Positions 16,692 through 25,552 of a stretch of 64,000 nucleotides of DNA are shown one piece after another. Both the position numbers and the translations under genes were made by a program. A model generated the notes under the pieces. The model saw only the letters and a list, made by a program, of their open reading frames with translations. It searched no databases and was not told the DNA's origin. Origin of the DNA: Bryobacterales bacterium (lineage in GTDB: Bacteria; Acidobacteriota; Terriglobia; Bryobacterales; Bryobacteraceae); NCBI GenBank assembly GCA_020854055.1, contig JADZGD010000039.1, forward strand, positions 1-64,000, in the 5' to 3' direction. Each line of letters begins with the position of its first letter. The stretch's first letter is position 1.

Positions 16692-17921
16692 TTAGCGATG
16701 GGCCTTGTAGGTACGGATGAGCCGGGCCAGCTCGGGTTGCCCGTTCGCCGCCGCCTCGTCGGCCGCGGTACGGCCTGCTTTGTTGCGGACTTCAGGATCA
16801 GCCCCGTGTTCAAGCAGGAACTCGACTACGTCCCTCTTGCCCCAGGAGGCGGCGCGGTGGAGCGGCGTCGATCCCGATTCGATATCACGGGCGTTGACGT
16901 CGGCGCCCTTGGCGAGCAACAACACCAGCACGTCCCGGTTGCCGCTCAGCACGGCGTCGTGCAGCGGCGTCGCTCCGGCGGCGTTGCGGCTGTTCACTTT
17001 GGCGCCGTGCGCGATCAGCAGTTGGACAATATCCTGATAGCCTTTGAGCGCTGCATCGTGCAGAACGGTCGAACCGAATTGGGAGCGGGCATTCGCATCG
17101 GCGCCGCGCTCCAGCAGCAGGCTGACTACCTCGATTTGGTTGCGCAGCACCGCATCCTCCAGTTGCTTGGAAGCCAGCCGGTCCGAGCCGGCCAGCCGGG
17201 CGCCCTTATCGAGCAGCATGCCGATCACTTTGCTGTGACGGTACTGAATTGCCAGATCGAGCGGCGTTGCTCCGTTCAGGTTCTTCGCGTTGACAACCGC
17301 GCCGGCGGCCAGCAGGACCGCGACGGCGCCGGCGTTGCCGCGGCTGGCGGCTTCGTGCAAGGGCGTATCCTGGTTCCCCGTATTGGCAGCGCGGAAATCC
17401 GCCCCAGCCTCGATCAGCGCCTTCACGGCATCCGTCTGTCCCTTCCAACAGGCCTCATCGAGCGGCGAGTTTCCGCTGCGGTCGCGCGCATTGACCGGAG
17501 CTCCTTTTTGAATCAACAGCTTGATGATCTCCACATACCCCCGGCTGGCAGCCAGGTGAAGCGGCGTCGAGCCGCTTCGCGCGGTAAGCGTCAAATCGGC
17601 TCCGCGATCGAGCAGAAGCCGGACCACATCTGCATGGCCCGTGATGATGGCGTAATGCAGCGGCGTGGAACCGCCTTCGGAATGACGGGCATTCAGGTTA
17701 GCGCCCCGCGCAAGCAGCAACTCGACGATGGAAACGTTGCCCGCCCAGGCCGCATCGTGCAGGGGTGTACCTCCAAGCGAGTCCCGGCCGTTGACATCGG
17801 CGCCCTGGTCAAGCAGCGCGTGAACCTGCGGCGCATCGCCGGCGCGGATCGCCTTGTGCAGAGCCTCGGTCAACTCCGCCGGTTGCAGGCCCACGAGCAG
17901 AGCCAGCATCAGAAACAACAT
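16692..17921 (-). CDS. Secreted ankyrin-repeat protein (12 repeats)
   Basis: A 409-residue protein made almost entirely of ankyrin repeats. The ATG at 17921 gives a hydrophobic leader (MLFLMLALLVGLQPAE) that looks like a signal peptide. A longer reading from 18071 is possible but adds low-complexity sequence. Twelve repeats of about 33 residues can be counted, most with the TPLH...A...G...LL..GAD.N pattern. The eighth (ASKQLEDAVLRNQIEVV) and the last (GRTAADEAAANGQPELA) are degenerate. Ankyrin repeats bind proteins; no enzyme domain is attached. The partner is unknown. Confidence 0.85.
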   Translation of the reverse strand: MLFLMLALLVGLQPAELTEALHKAIRAGDAPQVHALLDQGADVNGRDSLGGTPLHDAAWAGNVSIVELLLARGANLNARHSEGGSTPLHYAIITGHADVVRLLLDRGADLTLTARSGSTPLHLAASRGYVEIIKLLIQKGAPVNARDRSGNSPLDEACWKGQTDAVKALIEAGADFRAANTGNQDTPLHEAASRGNAGAVAVLLAAGAVVNAKNLNGATPLDLAIQYRHSKVIGMLLDKGARLAGSDRLASKQLEDAVLRNQIEVVSLLLERGADANARSQFGSTVLHDAALKGYQDIVQLLIAHGAKVNSRNAAGATPLHDAVLSGNRDVLVLLLAKGADVNARDIESGSTPLHRAASWGKRDVVEFLLEHGADPEVRNKAGRTAADEAAANGQPELARLIRTYKAHR

Positions 17922-18122
17922 CGGGATACCTGTCCTCCATGCTACCCCGCCCGGCGCCGGGGGAAACCTCGCCTCGGATGCCTGTCTCGCAGCTCCGGCG
18001 ATTGAGCGCGGCGCCGAACTCCGCTCGGCCGGCAACGATTTTGGAAGGTTTAACCGGCCCCGCTGGCGCAACCCCCTGGCCCGGTGAGTATCCCGGTTTG
18101 TACAGAACCGCGTCAGCCCGTA

Positions 18123-19439
18123 CTACGGCAGCATCGATCCGGTTAGCGCCGGTTCCCGCTGTTCGATTGGAACGTAATCGCGCCGCTCGGCGCCCAGGTA
18201 GATCTGGCGCGGGCGCGCAATCTTCTGCTCCGGATCAAGCAGGCCTTCCTCCCACTGGGACATCCAGCCAGCCACGCGCGGCATGGCGAACAGCACTGGA
18301 AACATCTCGGTGGGGAAGCCCATCGCCTGGTAAATGATCCCGGAGTAGAAATCCACGTTGGGGTACAGCTTGCGGGAGACGAAGTAGTCGTCTTCAAGGG
18401 CGATCCGCTCCAGTTCGAGCGCGATGTCGAGCAGCGGATTCTTGCCGGTTACCTCAAACACCTCATCGGCCGTGCGCTTGATGATCCGGGCCCGAGGATC
18501 GTAGTTCTTGTAGACCCGATGGCCGAAGCCCATCAGCTTCACTTCGCCGGCCTTTACCCGGCGGATGTACTCTGGAATCTTGTCCTTGGAGCCGATCACG
18601 TTCAGCATCTTGAGCACTGCTTCGTTGGCTCCCCCGTGCAGCGGACCGTACAGCGCCGCGGCGGCCGCCGCGATGGCCGTGAACGGATCGGTATGGGCGC
18701 TGCCCACCACCCTCATGGCGCTGGTCGAGCAGTTCTGCTCGTGGTCGGCATGGAGGATGAAAAGCACCTCAAGCGCCCGCTCCAGCACCGGATCCGGCCG
18801 GTAGCGCGGCTCGGTTCCCTTGAACATCATGTTCAGAAAATTGCCCGTGTAGCTCAGTTCGTTGTCCGGATAGGCAATCGGCATGCCGATGCTGTAGCGG
18901 TACGCGAACGCGGCTATGGTTGGAACTTTGGCCACCAGGCGGTAGAAGGTGATGCGGCGGGCTTCGGGATCGAAGATCTGTTTGGATTCCTGGTAGAAGG
19001 TGGAAAGCGCGCTGACGGTAGCGACGAAAATTCCCATCGGATGGGCATCATAGTGGAATCCCCCAAGAAAACGCCGGATGTTTTCGTGAAGAATGGTGTG
19101 GCGAGTTACGCCATCCACCCACATCTTCAGCTTCTCGCGGGTGGGAAGACTGCCCCGGTAAAGCAGGTATGCCGTTTCAAGGAACGTGCTGTGCTCGGCG
19201 AGTTGCTCAATCGGATAGCCGCGGTAGAGGAGAATGCCGGCGTCGCCGTCGATGAAGGTGATCCTGCTCTGGCAGGAGCAGGTGTTCATGAACGCCGGAT
19301 CATAGGTCAGGAGGCCGAAATCATGCGGATCGGTCTTGATCTGGCGCAAGTCCATCGCGCGGATTGTTCCGTGTTCGATCGGTAGTGAATAAACCTTGCC
19401 GGTCCGATTATCCGTAACAGTTAACGAGTTCTCGGGCAT
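18123..19439 (-). CDS. gltA: Citrate synthase
   Basis: Condenses acetyl-CoA and oxaloacetate at the entry of the TCA cycle. The 438 residues fit the large, hexameric, NADH-sensitive type. Catalytic residues are visible as the His in LYGPLHGGANEAVL, the His in GFGHRVYKNYDPRA and the Asp in NVDFYSGIIY. The ATG at 19439 is chosen because GGAAGGG lies a few bases upstream; a TTG four codons earlier has no ribosome site. The gene has its own upstream region with a TATATT box. Isocitrate dehydrogenase for the next TCA steps lies 6 kb away. Confidence 0.96.
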   Translation of the reverse strand: MPENSLTVTDNRTGKVYSLPIEHGTIRAMDLRQIKTDPHDFGLLTYDPAFMNTCSCQSRITFIDGDAGILLYRGYPIEQLAEHSTFLETAYLLYRGSLPTREKLKMWVDGVTRHTILHENIRRFLGGFHYDAHPMGIFVATVSALSTFYQESKQIFDPEARRITFYRLVAKVPTIAAFAYRYSIGMPIAYPDNELSYTGNFLNMMFKGTEPRYRPDPVLERALEVLFILHADHEQNCSTSAMRVVGSAHTDPFTAIAAAAAALYGPLHGGANEAVLKMLNVIGSKDKIPEYIRRVKAGEVKLMGFGHRVYKNYDPRARIIKRTADEVFEVTGKNPLLDIALELERIALEDDYFVSRKLYPNVDFYSGIIYQAMGFPTEMFPVLFAMPRVAGWMSQWEEGLLDPEQKIARPRQIYLGAERRDYVPIEQREPALTGSMLP

Positions 19440-19489
19440 GTTCCCTTCCAATGATTACGATGATGTCCTGACTTCAGCGGACGGAATGT

Positions 19490-19530
19490 AATATAGCAGA
19501 TTAACGATTGTAGATTAAACATTAAAGATT
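19490..19530 (-). promoter_or_regulatory. gltA upstream region: TATATT box and 14-bp-phased AGATT repeats
   Basis: On the minus strand a TATATT (19495-19490) is a fair -10 for gltA. Immediately upstream of it (plus-strand positions 19498, 19512 and 19526) the pentamer AGATT recurs three times at exactly 14-bp spacing. Two copies extend to AGATTAA. The block is AT-rich against a GC-rich background, and looks like a set of binding sites rather than random sequence. No known regulator is assigned. Confidence 0.4.
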
Positions 19531-19544
19531 CTAAGATCCTCTAC

Positions 19545-20081
19545 TCAGAGGCGCTTGCCACTGAGCAGTTGGTCGAGAACGGCGAACAGGGCATCGCCCT
19601 CGAATACCGTCCGGGTAGACCAGTCATAGGCGAAGTCGTTTACTATCTTTCCATTGCCGTCAATGATGAACAGGTGCGGGATGGTTTTGTGGGGCGTATT
19701 CAAGGTCGCTTTGAGATAGGACCGCGTCATCTGTCCACAGTCGTACAGGATGGGATAGGTGATCTTGAAGCGGGAGATAAATTCCTCCACCATCTTCAGG
19801 TCGTGTGGCGGATAGGTGACCACGCTCAACACCTGAAGGCGTCCCTGGTACTTGTTCTGGACCTTCTCTAGAATCTGAGCGAACGTCTGGCAGGCCGGGC
19901 AATCGGTCTTCATCACCTCGATGAGGACGACCTTCCCTTTATAATCCTGAAGGTCGTGTTCCACCAGGTTGGAGTCGGGCAGCGAGAAGCCCGGCGCGCG
20001 CCGGTTGGACAACTCACCGGAGGCGGCAACCAGACCCGCCGCACCCAGCACAAGCGCAGCCATGCGAAGAGAAAGGCGCAT
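19545..20081 (-). CDS. Secreted thioredoxin-fold (redoxin/TlpA-like) protein
   Basis: Exported thioredoxin-like protein of 178 residues. A signal peptide (MRLSLRMAALVLGAAGLVAA) is followed by an AhpC/TSA-type fold. The redox motif is CPAC at residues 61-64 within VLIEVMKTDCPACQTF. The cis-Pro loop TIPHLFIIDGNGKIV is present. It could reduce or isomerise disulfides, or act as a peroxiredoxin-like protein. It follows the MBOAT gene by 12 bp on the same strand, so it may be co-transcribed with the acyltransfer pair. Partner proteins are unknown. Confidence 0.85.
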   Translation of the reverse strand: MRLSLRMAALVLGAAGLVAASGELSNRRAPGFSLPDSNLVEHDLQDYKGKVVLIEVMKTDCPACQTFAQILEKVQNKYQGRLQVLSVVTYPPHDLKMVEEFISRFKITYPILYDCGQMTRSYLKATLNTPHKTIPHLFIIDGNGKIVNDFAYDWSTRTVFEGDALFAVLDQLLSGKRL

Positions 20082-20093
20082 GTCTACAGGCTA

Positions 20094-21479
20094 TCAAAAC
20101 TGGAAATAAATAAACGGAATCGAAACGTCGGTGACACCGAACAGTTCGATAGTAAACAGCATCGCCGCCACCGCGGTGGTCCACGCCCAGGCCGGTCCGG
20201 CCGACAAACGGCGGAAGGCGTTCAGATGCTCTTCGATGAAAGCTCCCGTGAGCGCGAGGGCGATCAGAAGAAGGTGCCATGGGGCGAACAGCATCTGCCC
20301 CGCCGGACCATGAAACATCCGGCCGAGAATTTGCAGGCTGGCTGGAAGATCGGGCGCGCGGAAGAACACCCAGCCGATCATGGCAAGGCCGAAGGTGGCC
20401 GCGGCGCGAAATGGGTAGCTCCACAACCGTGCGGGCCGGTCGGCGCCGGTGAACCGTTCGGCCGCCAGCAACCCGCCGTGGTAGCCGCCCCAGATCAGGA
20501 AGTTCCAGCTCGCGCCGTGCCAGAACCCACCGAGCAGCATGGTGATCAGCAGGTTGCGATAAGTCATCAGGGCGCCGTGGCGGTTACCTCCCAGCGGAAT
20601 ATAGAGGTAGTCCCGCAGCCACGTGGACAGAGATATATGCCATCGCCGCCAAAACTCCGTGATACTGGCGGAAAGATAGGGCCGGCGAAAGTTCTCCGGA
20701 AAGTGGAAACCGAGCAGGCGGGCCATGCCAATGGCCATGTCCGTATAACCTGAGAAGTCGAAGTAAATCTGCAGGCCGAAGGCGATGACGCCGCTCCAGG
20801 CGGCGAGGGCTCCCGGGTGGCCGGCGATGTCGCCGAAATAGGTATCGGCGACTCGCGCGAAGACATCGGCGAAGGCCATTTTCTTCATCAACCCCAGCAC
20901 AAGCTGGGTGACACCGCTCGTCAACTGTTCCGATGTAGGCCGCTTCCAGTGGTACAGATCCCCGAAAAACGCCCGGGCGCGGACAATTGGTCCGGCCACC
21001 AATTGCGGGAAGAAGCAGATGAACAGCGCGTAGTCGAGCGGATTGCGAATAGCAGCCTGCTGCCCCCGGTAGACATCCACCACATACGACATGCTCTGAA
21101 AGGTGTGAAAGCTGATTCCCAGTGGAAGAATGACGTCCAGAAAAAACGAACCCGCCGGGCGGCCCAACGCCAGCGCGAGGTTGGAGGCGAGGAAATTGTA
21201 GTACTTGAAGAAGCCGAGCAGGCCCAGGTTAGCGGCCAGGCTGAAGATCAGCACCGCTTTGCGGCGCCGTCCGGGCGGCATCGCTTCCAACCAGCGTCCG
21301 GCCGTGTAGTCGATGGCGGTGAGGACGAACAGTAGCAGCAGAAACTTCGGGTTCCAACTGGCATAGAAGAAGTAACTGGCCACCAGAAGCAGGAATCGCC
21401 GCCCAGTCCTGGGAATCATGTAAAACAGCGCCAGCACTACCGCCAGGAACAGAAAGAAGGAGGCGGTGTTGAAAAGCAT
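20094..21479 (-). CDS. MBOAT-family O-acyltransferase (AlgI-like)
   Basis: Polytopic membrane acyltransferase, 461 residues, likely carrying acetyl groups across the inner membrane to an exported polysaccharide. Motifs include FFYASWNPKFLLLL, FFKYYNFLASN, LPLGISFHTFQSMSYVVDVY and the catalytic-His region LGGFWHGASWNFLIWGGYHG, all typical of the AlgI/DltB group. The upstream SGNH-fold gene ends 3 bp before it, the usual partner that transfers the acyl group in the periplasm. No alginate or teichoic acid genes are nearby, so the acceptor is unknown. Confidence 0.93.
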   Translation of the reverse strand: MLFNTASFFLFLAVVLALFYMIPRTGRRFLLLVASYFFYASWNPKFLLLLFVLTAIDYTAGRWLEAMPPGRRRKAVLIFSLAANLGLLGFFKYYNFLASNLALALGRPAGSFFLDVILPLGISFHTFQSMSYVVDVYRGQQAAIRNPLDYALFICFFPQLVAGPIVRARAFFGDLYHWKRPTSEQLTSGVTQLVLGLMKKMAFADVFARVADTYFGDIAGHPGALAAWSGVIAFGLQIYFDFSGYTDMAIGMARLLGFHFPENFRRPYLSASITEFWRRWHISLSTWLRDYLYIPLGGNRHGALMTYRNLLITMLLGGFWHGASWNFLIWGGYHGGLLAAERFTGADRPARLWSYPFRAAATFGLAMIGWVFFRAPDLPASLQILGRMFHGPAGQMLFAPWHLLLIALALTGAFIEEHLNAFRRLSAGPAWAWTTAVAAMLFTIELFGVTDVSIPFIYFQF

Positions 21480-21482
21480 CGG

Positions 21483-22556
21483 TCACACTCCCCGCAGTTT
21501 CGCCGCGACGGCATCCACCAGCATGCGCGAGAACCGGACGGAGCCCGGCCGGTTGAGGTGCATGCCGTCCTTGAATAGAGCTGGCGTCTCCAGGGAGTCA
21601 AAGGCGTCTTCATCAACCAGCGAGACGCCCGGGCGCCGGCCGAATTCCCGGATGGAGGCGGACAATTTGTGAACCAGGGTGCCAGGGCGGACCAGGGGTC
21701 CGCGTGGCAACCGGATAAAGATGATCCGCGTGCGCGAGTGCCGGTAGCGCTCCAGGATCCGGCCGAACCACTGGCGGCGGAATTGAGCTTCCCGGCCTGT
21801 CTGCGGAAAGGGCGGGCGAGCCAGATAGCCGGCAACCGTATCCCGCTGGTTCCGGTCGGCGCCCGGCGGCAGGTGTACCGCAAGGGTGTTCCAGTCGATG
21901 CTCAGGCCGGTCATGGTCGTCTGGGGGCCTTCATAATCGTTGGTCCACGACTCAAAGCCCCGCTGGCAGAGTCTCACGTAATCGATTCGCTTTCCGGGGG
22001 CCGACAGAAACGCTTGAACGTCGTGCTGCAGAACAAAACCCTTGAAAAGCACTCCACGAAATGCCTCCCAACGGCGCTGCCAACTAAGGTAGGAAAGCGG
22101 GAAATCGGCAAAATCCGTCAACCGCAGCCGGACAATCGCATAGTGCAGCGCGCGAATGTCATCCGCATGATCGATGCCGACATCTTCATCCTGGTAATCA
22201 TTGACACCGAAGACGATGGCCCGGTAGCGCGAACTGGCCGGGTCCAGATCGCGCAGCATGTAATACCAGGAGCGCGGGTCGCTGCCGGCAACCCCGGCGC
22301 TGCGGAACACCAGGCCAGAGGCGGCGGTCATCTGGTTGGCGATCTTGGGCAGGTAGGCAAACCGCGAGTCACCCAAGGTAATGACCACGTTATCACCGGC
22401 GCGCTTCTGGAATTCCAGTTCGCGGCGCAAAATCATCTCAAACAGCCCGGCCGAGGAGTCAGGCTCGAGCCATGGGGTGTAGATCCGCGTGCGAAAGAAG
22501 ACCGCATCCACCGAGAACAGCAGCACGAGCGCAATCGAGAGCCGAAGACACACCAC
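21483..22556 (-). CDS. SGNH-hydrolase-like periplasmic partner of the MBOAT acyltransferase
   Basis: A 357-residue protein with an N-terminal membrane anchor (LRLSIALVLLFSVDAVFF). The SGNH motifs are visible: TLGDSRFAYLP with the nucleophile Ser at about 64, FGVNDYQDED as a block III-like Asn, and DGMHLNRPGSVRFS near the end as the Asp-x-x-His pair. This is the AlgX/AlgJ-like layout. With the MBOAT gene 3 bp downstream, it most likely completes O-acetylation of a surface glycan. Not recognised as a named gene. Confidence 0.72.
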   Translation of the reverse strand: MVCLRLSIALVLLFSVDAVFFRTRIYTPWLEPDSSAGLFEMILRRELEFQKRAGDNVVITLGDSRFAYLPKIANQMTAASGLVFRSAGVAGSDPRSWYYMLRDLDPASSRYRAIVFGVNDYQDEDVGIDHADDIRALHYAIVRLRLTDFADFPLSYLSWQRRWEAFRGVLFKGFVLQHDVQAFLSAPGKRIDYVRLCQRGFESWTNDYEGPQTTMTGLSIDWNTLAVHLPPGADRNQRDTVAGYLARPPFPQTGREAQFRRQWFGRILERYRHSRTRIIFIRLPRGPLVRPGTLVHKLSASIREFGRRPGVSLVDEDAFDSLETPALFKDGMHLNRPGSVRFSRMLVDAVAAKLRGV

Positions 22557-22602
22557 GGAATCTGAATTTTAGCAGGTGCAGTCGCTGTCTGGCGTTCTCC
22601 GA

Positions 22603-25473
22603 TTACCAGCGGACCGAGACCTCTCGCGTGCTCACAATGCGCACCGGACCAAGCAAGCCGGAGGGCAATAGTGGGCTGTTTGCCGTGTACCGGAGCATAT
22701 TGGTGCGGGTGAATCGCCTGCCCGCGGGAAGTGATGCATCGCCGATCATCCGATTCGGCCAGAGGTTGACTACCTTCACCTCCAGCCGGTTGACGCCTGG
22801 ATTCAACAAACCGGTTATGTCGGTCCGAAACGGCGGCTTCCATAACACCCCGAGGTTGTGGCCATTCAATGACACCTCGGCCAAATTGTGCAACGTCCCC
22901 AGATCCAGTTCCGCAACGGTATTCGAAGCCGCGGTTGGCGCCTGGAAGGTGACGCTGTAGGTGGCCGCGCCCGAGTAGTAGCGGATACCGGGTTCGGCGC
23001 GGGAACTCCAGGTGACAAGTTGCGGAAAGTACGCCATGTCCGGGGCGCCCCAACCCGGAGTGAAACGCACCGTCCACGGCCCGTTAATGGTCAGCGGCTC
23101 CGGTACGGGAGCCACAGTCACGTTTACCGCCCGTCCGGTTCGACTTGCAAGGTGATAACAACCGCCCGGGGCGCGGAGCCGCAATTCTCCCGAATCGGTG
23201 ATTCGTACTTCGGCCGCTGGCTCCACCATTGCTACGGGGTCCCGCAGTCCGGCCTGACGAAACACCACAAATACGGACTCCCGCGCGGCAAGGTGAAGAG
23301 GCACCTCAGTATGAGTTTCGCCGGTGCGGTAGACCGGCAGCAGACGGCGCGCCCCGGTCGCCGGGTCCCACAGTTCCGGGATCTTCCCGAGCACACGGAA
23401 GCGAACGGCCGATTGCCGTTCCCGATTCTCTTTATTGACGATGAAATACAGGTCCGTATCACCGTCGCGGCGATGGATATAATCGAGACCGTCGGCGGCA
23501 ATGAAGTCGGGTGGCGTGTTGCGGGACCGGAGCACCTCGCGGATCGAGCGGCGCCGGATCACCTTTCCGCCGGCCCAGATCTCCGCCGCCAGACGCTTCA
23601 CTGCGGCGTCGCGGTTGCGGTAGTCGGCCTGGCCGATGCTCTCAACCGGCGGGAGACCGATGACAGTGGCGCCGGCGCCCACCAGTTCGCCTATCTTCCG
23701 CAGCACCTCGATGGACATCGGCTGGTGGCCGGGCAGCACCAGCACGCGGTAACTCATGCCGTCGGGAAACACGATGCGGCCGTCTTTGGCCGATGCGCGG
23801 GTGAGCAGCGCCTCGGCATTTACGACGTCATAATCGTAACCGGGGCCAAGCCGCGGATCCACATGCCTCATCTGGACGTAGTTGGGAACCTGCTCGCCGT
23901 TGAACAACAGCACGTCGGCCACGAACAGGCCGCGGCTGAGCATGTACGAACAGCGCGCCAGGTAGTCAAACCAGGCGTGAGACTGGTCCCACCAGGTGAT
24001 GTTCGGGTTGATGTGGGTTCCGGCGAAGTAGACCGCCCCGGGCTTTCCGAACTCCTCGGGGGAGTGATCAAAAGTGTGGAGAATCATCCGGTTCACACCT
24101 TGCAGGAAAGCTTCATCGGCCACCGGTTTCAGGCTCCAGGGGTCTTCGCTCCAATGATTGCCGATGGAGGTGAAGGCCTCGGCGGCGACAAATTGCCGGC
24201 CGTAAATGTGGGCGGCGGAGGCCGGTCCTTTGACGTAGTATCGCTCTTCGGGCGTGACGCGATGAGTCGCGCACTCCATCCAGAACTCGCCCACCGGGAT
24301 GTCGTTGGTGCCGAGCATCTGGAGCGAATCGGTGGAGATCTCACGCGGCCCGCCTGCTTCGGTCTGCCAGAGCAGGCCCCGGGCGTGGGCCAGATCCGCC
24401 AGCAGGCGGTAGTGATTATCGAAGAATAGATCCGAGCGGGTACGGTCGAAATCCTGGCGGAAGCGGGCGCTAAGGGCGCGGGTATCGATGTTGCCGCTTT
24501 CGAGTACCGGCAGCCAGGGTACCGGATCGTAGCCGCGGCGCCGGCGAAACTCGGCGACGATCTGTTCCGTCCAGTCCGTTCCTGAAACCTCAAAGCTGTC
24601 GCAATGGATACCCTTCAGACTTTTCGGCAGCGGCCCCTTACCGAATAGCCGATCGAACATGGCGCGGAAGTTGAATTCCACCGCTTTCCGGCTGAGGTGA
24701 TCGGCATAGAGGGCCTTTTGTCCCGTAGCGAAGTAATCGGCGCTCTGGCCGGTGGCGGTGTGCCCCATCCGAAGGAAGCGGTACTGGCCGGCCGGGATAT
24801 CCCAGTTGAGGCGTCCGCTGGAGTCCAGGAAGCGGGTGACGTCGGTCCAGGGGTTGCCGAGCGGAATATCGGCGGTATCGGCGAGAGGTTCGACGTCGGA
24901 GATCTCGCGAGAGGGCCGGCCGTGTCCCAGACGGGAAAGCTCGGCGGCGAACACGGCGATATCGCGGTAGTAAAGCGGGCGGTCCTGCTGGTCCTTGACG
25001 ACGCCCTGCGGCAGGGGAAGCACTTGTGAATAACGGCGCGGCCCCTCGGCCCGGGTGACACCCCAGACGATCTTCTGCGCGCTCATTGCCGGAGTAATCC
25101 ACGGCCCGCCACAGTTGGCGCCCGGCATCAGCGTGAGAGTGACCTCGAGACCCAGCCGGTCCGCTTCACGAAAGGCATAAAGCAGGGCATCCCGCCACTG
25201 GGGTGACATCCATGCCGGGCCGGGCGGCAGGGGGACGGCGTGCGTGCCGTACTCACTCGGACCGGCGCCGGGATCCCACTGGAGCACGCCGCCGATGCCT
25301 TGCTTCTTCATCTGCTCGAACTCGTAGGTGATCCGGCTCTTACTGATGTGGGTGTGCAGCCAGACCCAGAATGCGCGCGGCCGGGCCTCCAGCGGCGGGC
25401 GGGAAAAATCGGAGTCAAGCGAGCCGCTCCAAGCGGCCGCTGAAGCCAGGAGCAGCAGGCAGGCGCTTCGCAT
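22603..25473 (-). CDS. Secreted glycoside hydrolase, GH106 (alpha-L-rhamnosidase)-like
   Basis: Very large secreted enzyme of 956 residues with a signal peptide (MRSACLLLLASAAAWSG). The start of the mature region, FSRPPLEARPRAFWVWLHTHISKS then EFEQMKKQGIGGVLQW, matches the GH106 pattern of a TIM barrel preceded by a W-rich strand. A long barrel region and several beta-sandwich regions follow. The C-terminal domain (SVTFQAP, ELDLGTLHNLAEVSLNGHNLG) is the galactose-binding/jelly-roll type. It likely removes rhamnose or a related sugar from plant or microbial glycans. Exact specificity is not provable here. Confidence 0.8.
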   Translation of the reverse strand: MRSACLLLLASAAAWSGSLDSDFSRPPLEARPRAFWVWLHTHISKSRITYEFEQMKKQGIGGVLQWDPGAGPSEYGTHAVPLPPGPAWMSPQWRDALLYAFREADRLGLEVTLTLMPGANCGGPWITPAMSAQKIVWGVTRAEGPRRYSQVLPLPQGVVKDQQDRPLYYRDIAVFAAELSRLGHGRPSREISDVEPLADTADIPLGNPWTDVTRFLDSSGRLNWDIPAGQYRFLRMGHTATGQSADYFATGQKALYADHLSRKAVEFNFRAMFDRLFGKGPLPKSLKGIHCDSFEVSGTDWTEQIVAEFRRRRGYDPVPWLPVLESGNIDTRALSARFRQDFDRTRSDLFFDNHYRLLADLAHARGLLWQTEAGGPREISTDSLQMLGTNDIPVGEFWMECATHRVTPEERYYVKGPASAAHIYGRQFVAAEAFTSIGNHWSEDPWSLKPVADEAFLQGVNRMILHTFDHSPEEFGKPGAVYFAGTHINPNITWWDQSHAWFDYLARCSYMLSRGLFVADVLLFNGEQVPNYVQMRHVDPRLGPGYDYDVVNAEALLTRASAKDGRIVFPDGMSYRVLVLPGHQPMSIEVLRKIGELVGAGATVIGLPPVESIGQADYRNRDAAVKRLAAEIWAGGKVIRRRSIREVLRSRNTPPDFIAADGLDYIHRRDGDTDLYFIVNKENRERQSAVRFRVLGKIPELWDPATGARRLLPVYRTGETHTEVPLHLAARESVFVVFRQAGLRDPVAMVEPAAEVRITDSGELRLRAPGGCYHLASRTGRAVNVTVAPVPEPLTINGPWTVRFTPGWGAPDMAYFPQLVTWSSRAEPGIRYYSGAATYSVTFQAPTAASNTVAELDLGTLHNLAEVSLNGHNLGVLWKPPFRTDITGLLNPGVNRLEVKVVNLWPNRMIGDASLPAGRRFTRTNMLRYTANSPLLPSGLLGPVRIVSTREVSVRW

Positions 25474-25490
25474 ATCTTGTCCCGATTATG

Positions 25491-25522
25491 ACGAAAAGAA
25501 GACCGGACGAAAAGAAGACCGG
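25491..25522. repeat. Perfect 16-bp tandem duplication in a divergent promoter region
   Basis: ACGAAAAGAAGACCGG occurs twice head-to-tail (25491-25506 and 25507-25522). It lies in the 80-bp space between the divergent GH106 and IDH genes. The purine-rich block differs from the GC-rich background. It may be a replication slippage product or a doubled operator. Confidence 0.9.
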
Positions 25523-25552
25523 TTGATTGTACGCCTGCCGGTACAATGGATT

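Noticed and set aside
16698-18005. 435-residue plus-strand frame opposite the ankyrin gene
   Set aside because: Its own repetitiveness mirrors the ankyrin repeats on the other strand; no start signal or domain.
18519-19385. 288-residue plus-strand frame opposite gltA
   Set aside because: Antisense to a clear citrate synthase; no recognisable motifs.
22888-24429. 513-residue plus-strand frame opposite the GH106-like gene
   Set aside because: Antisense shadow; the minus-strand frame has a signal peptide and domain motifs.
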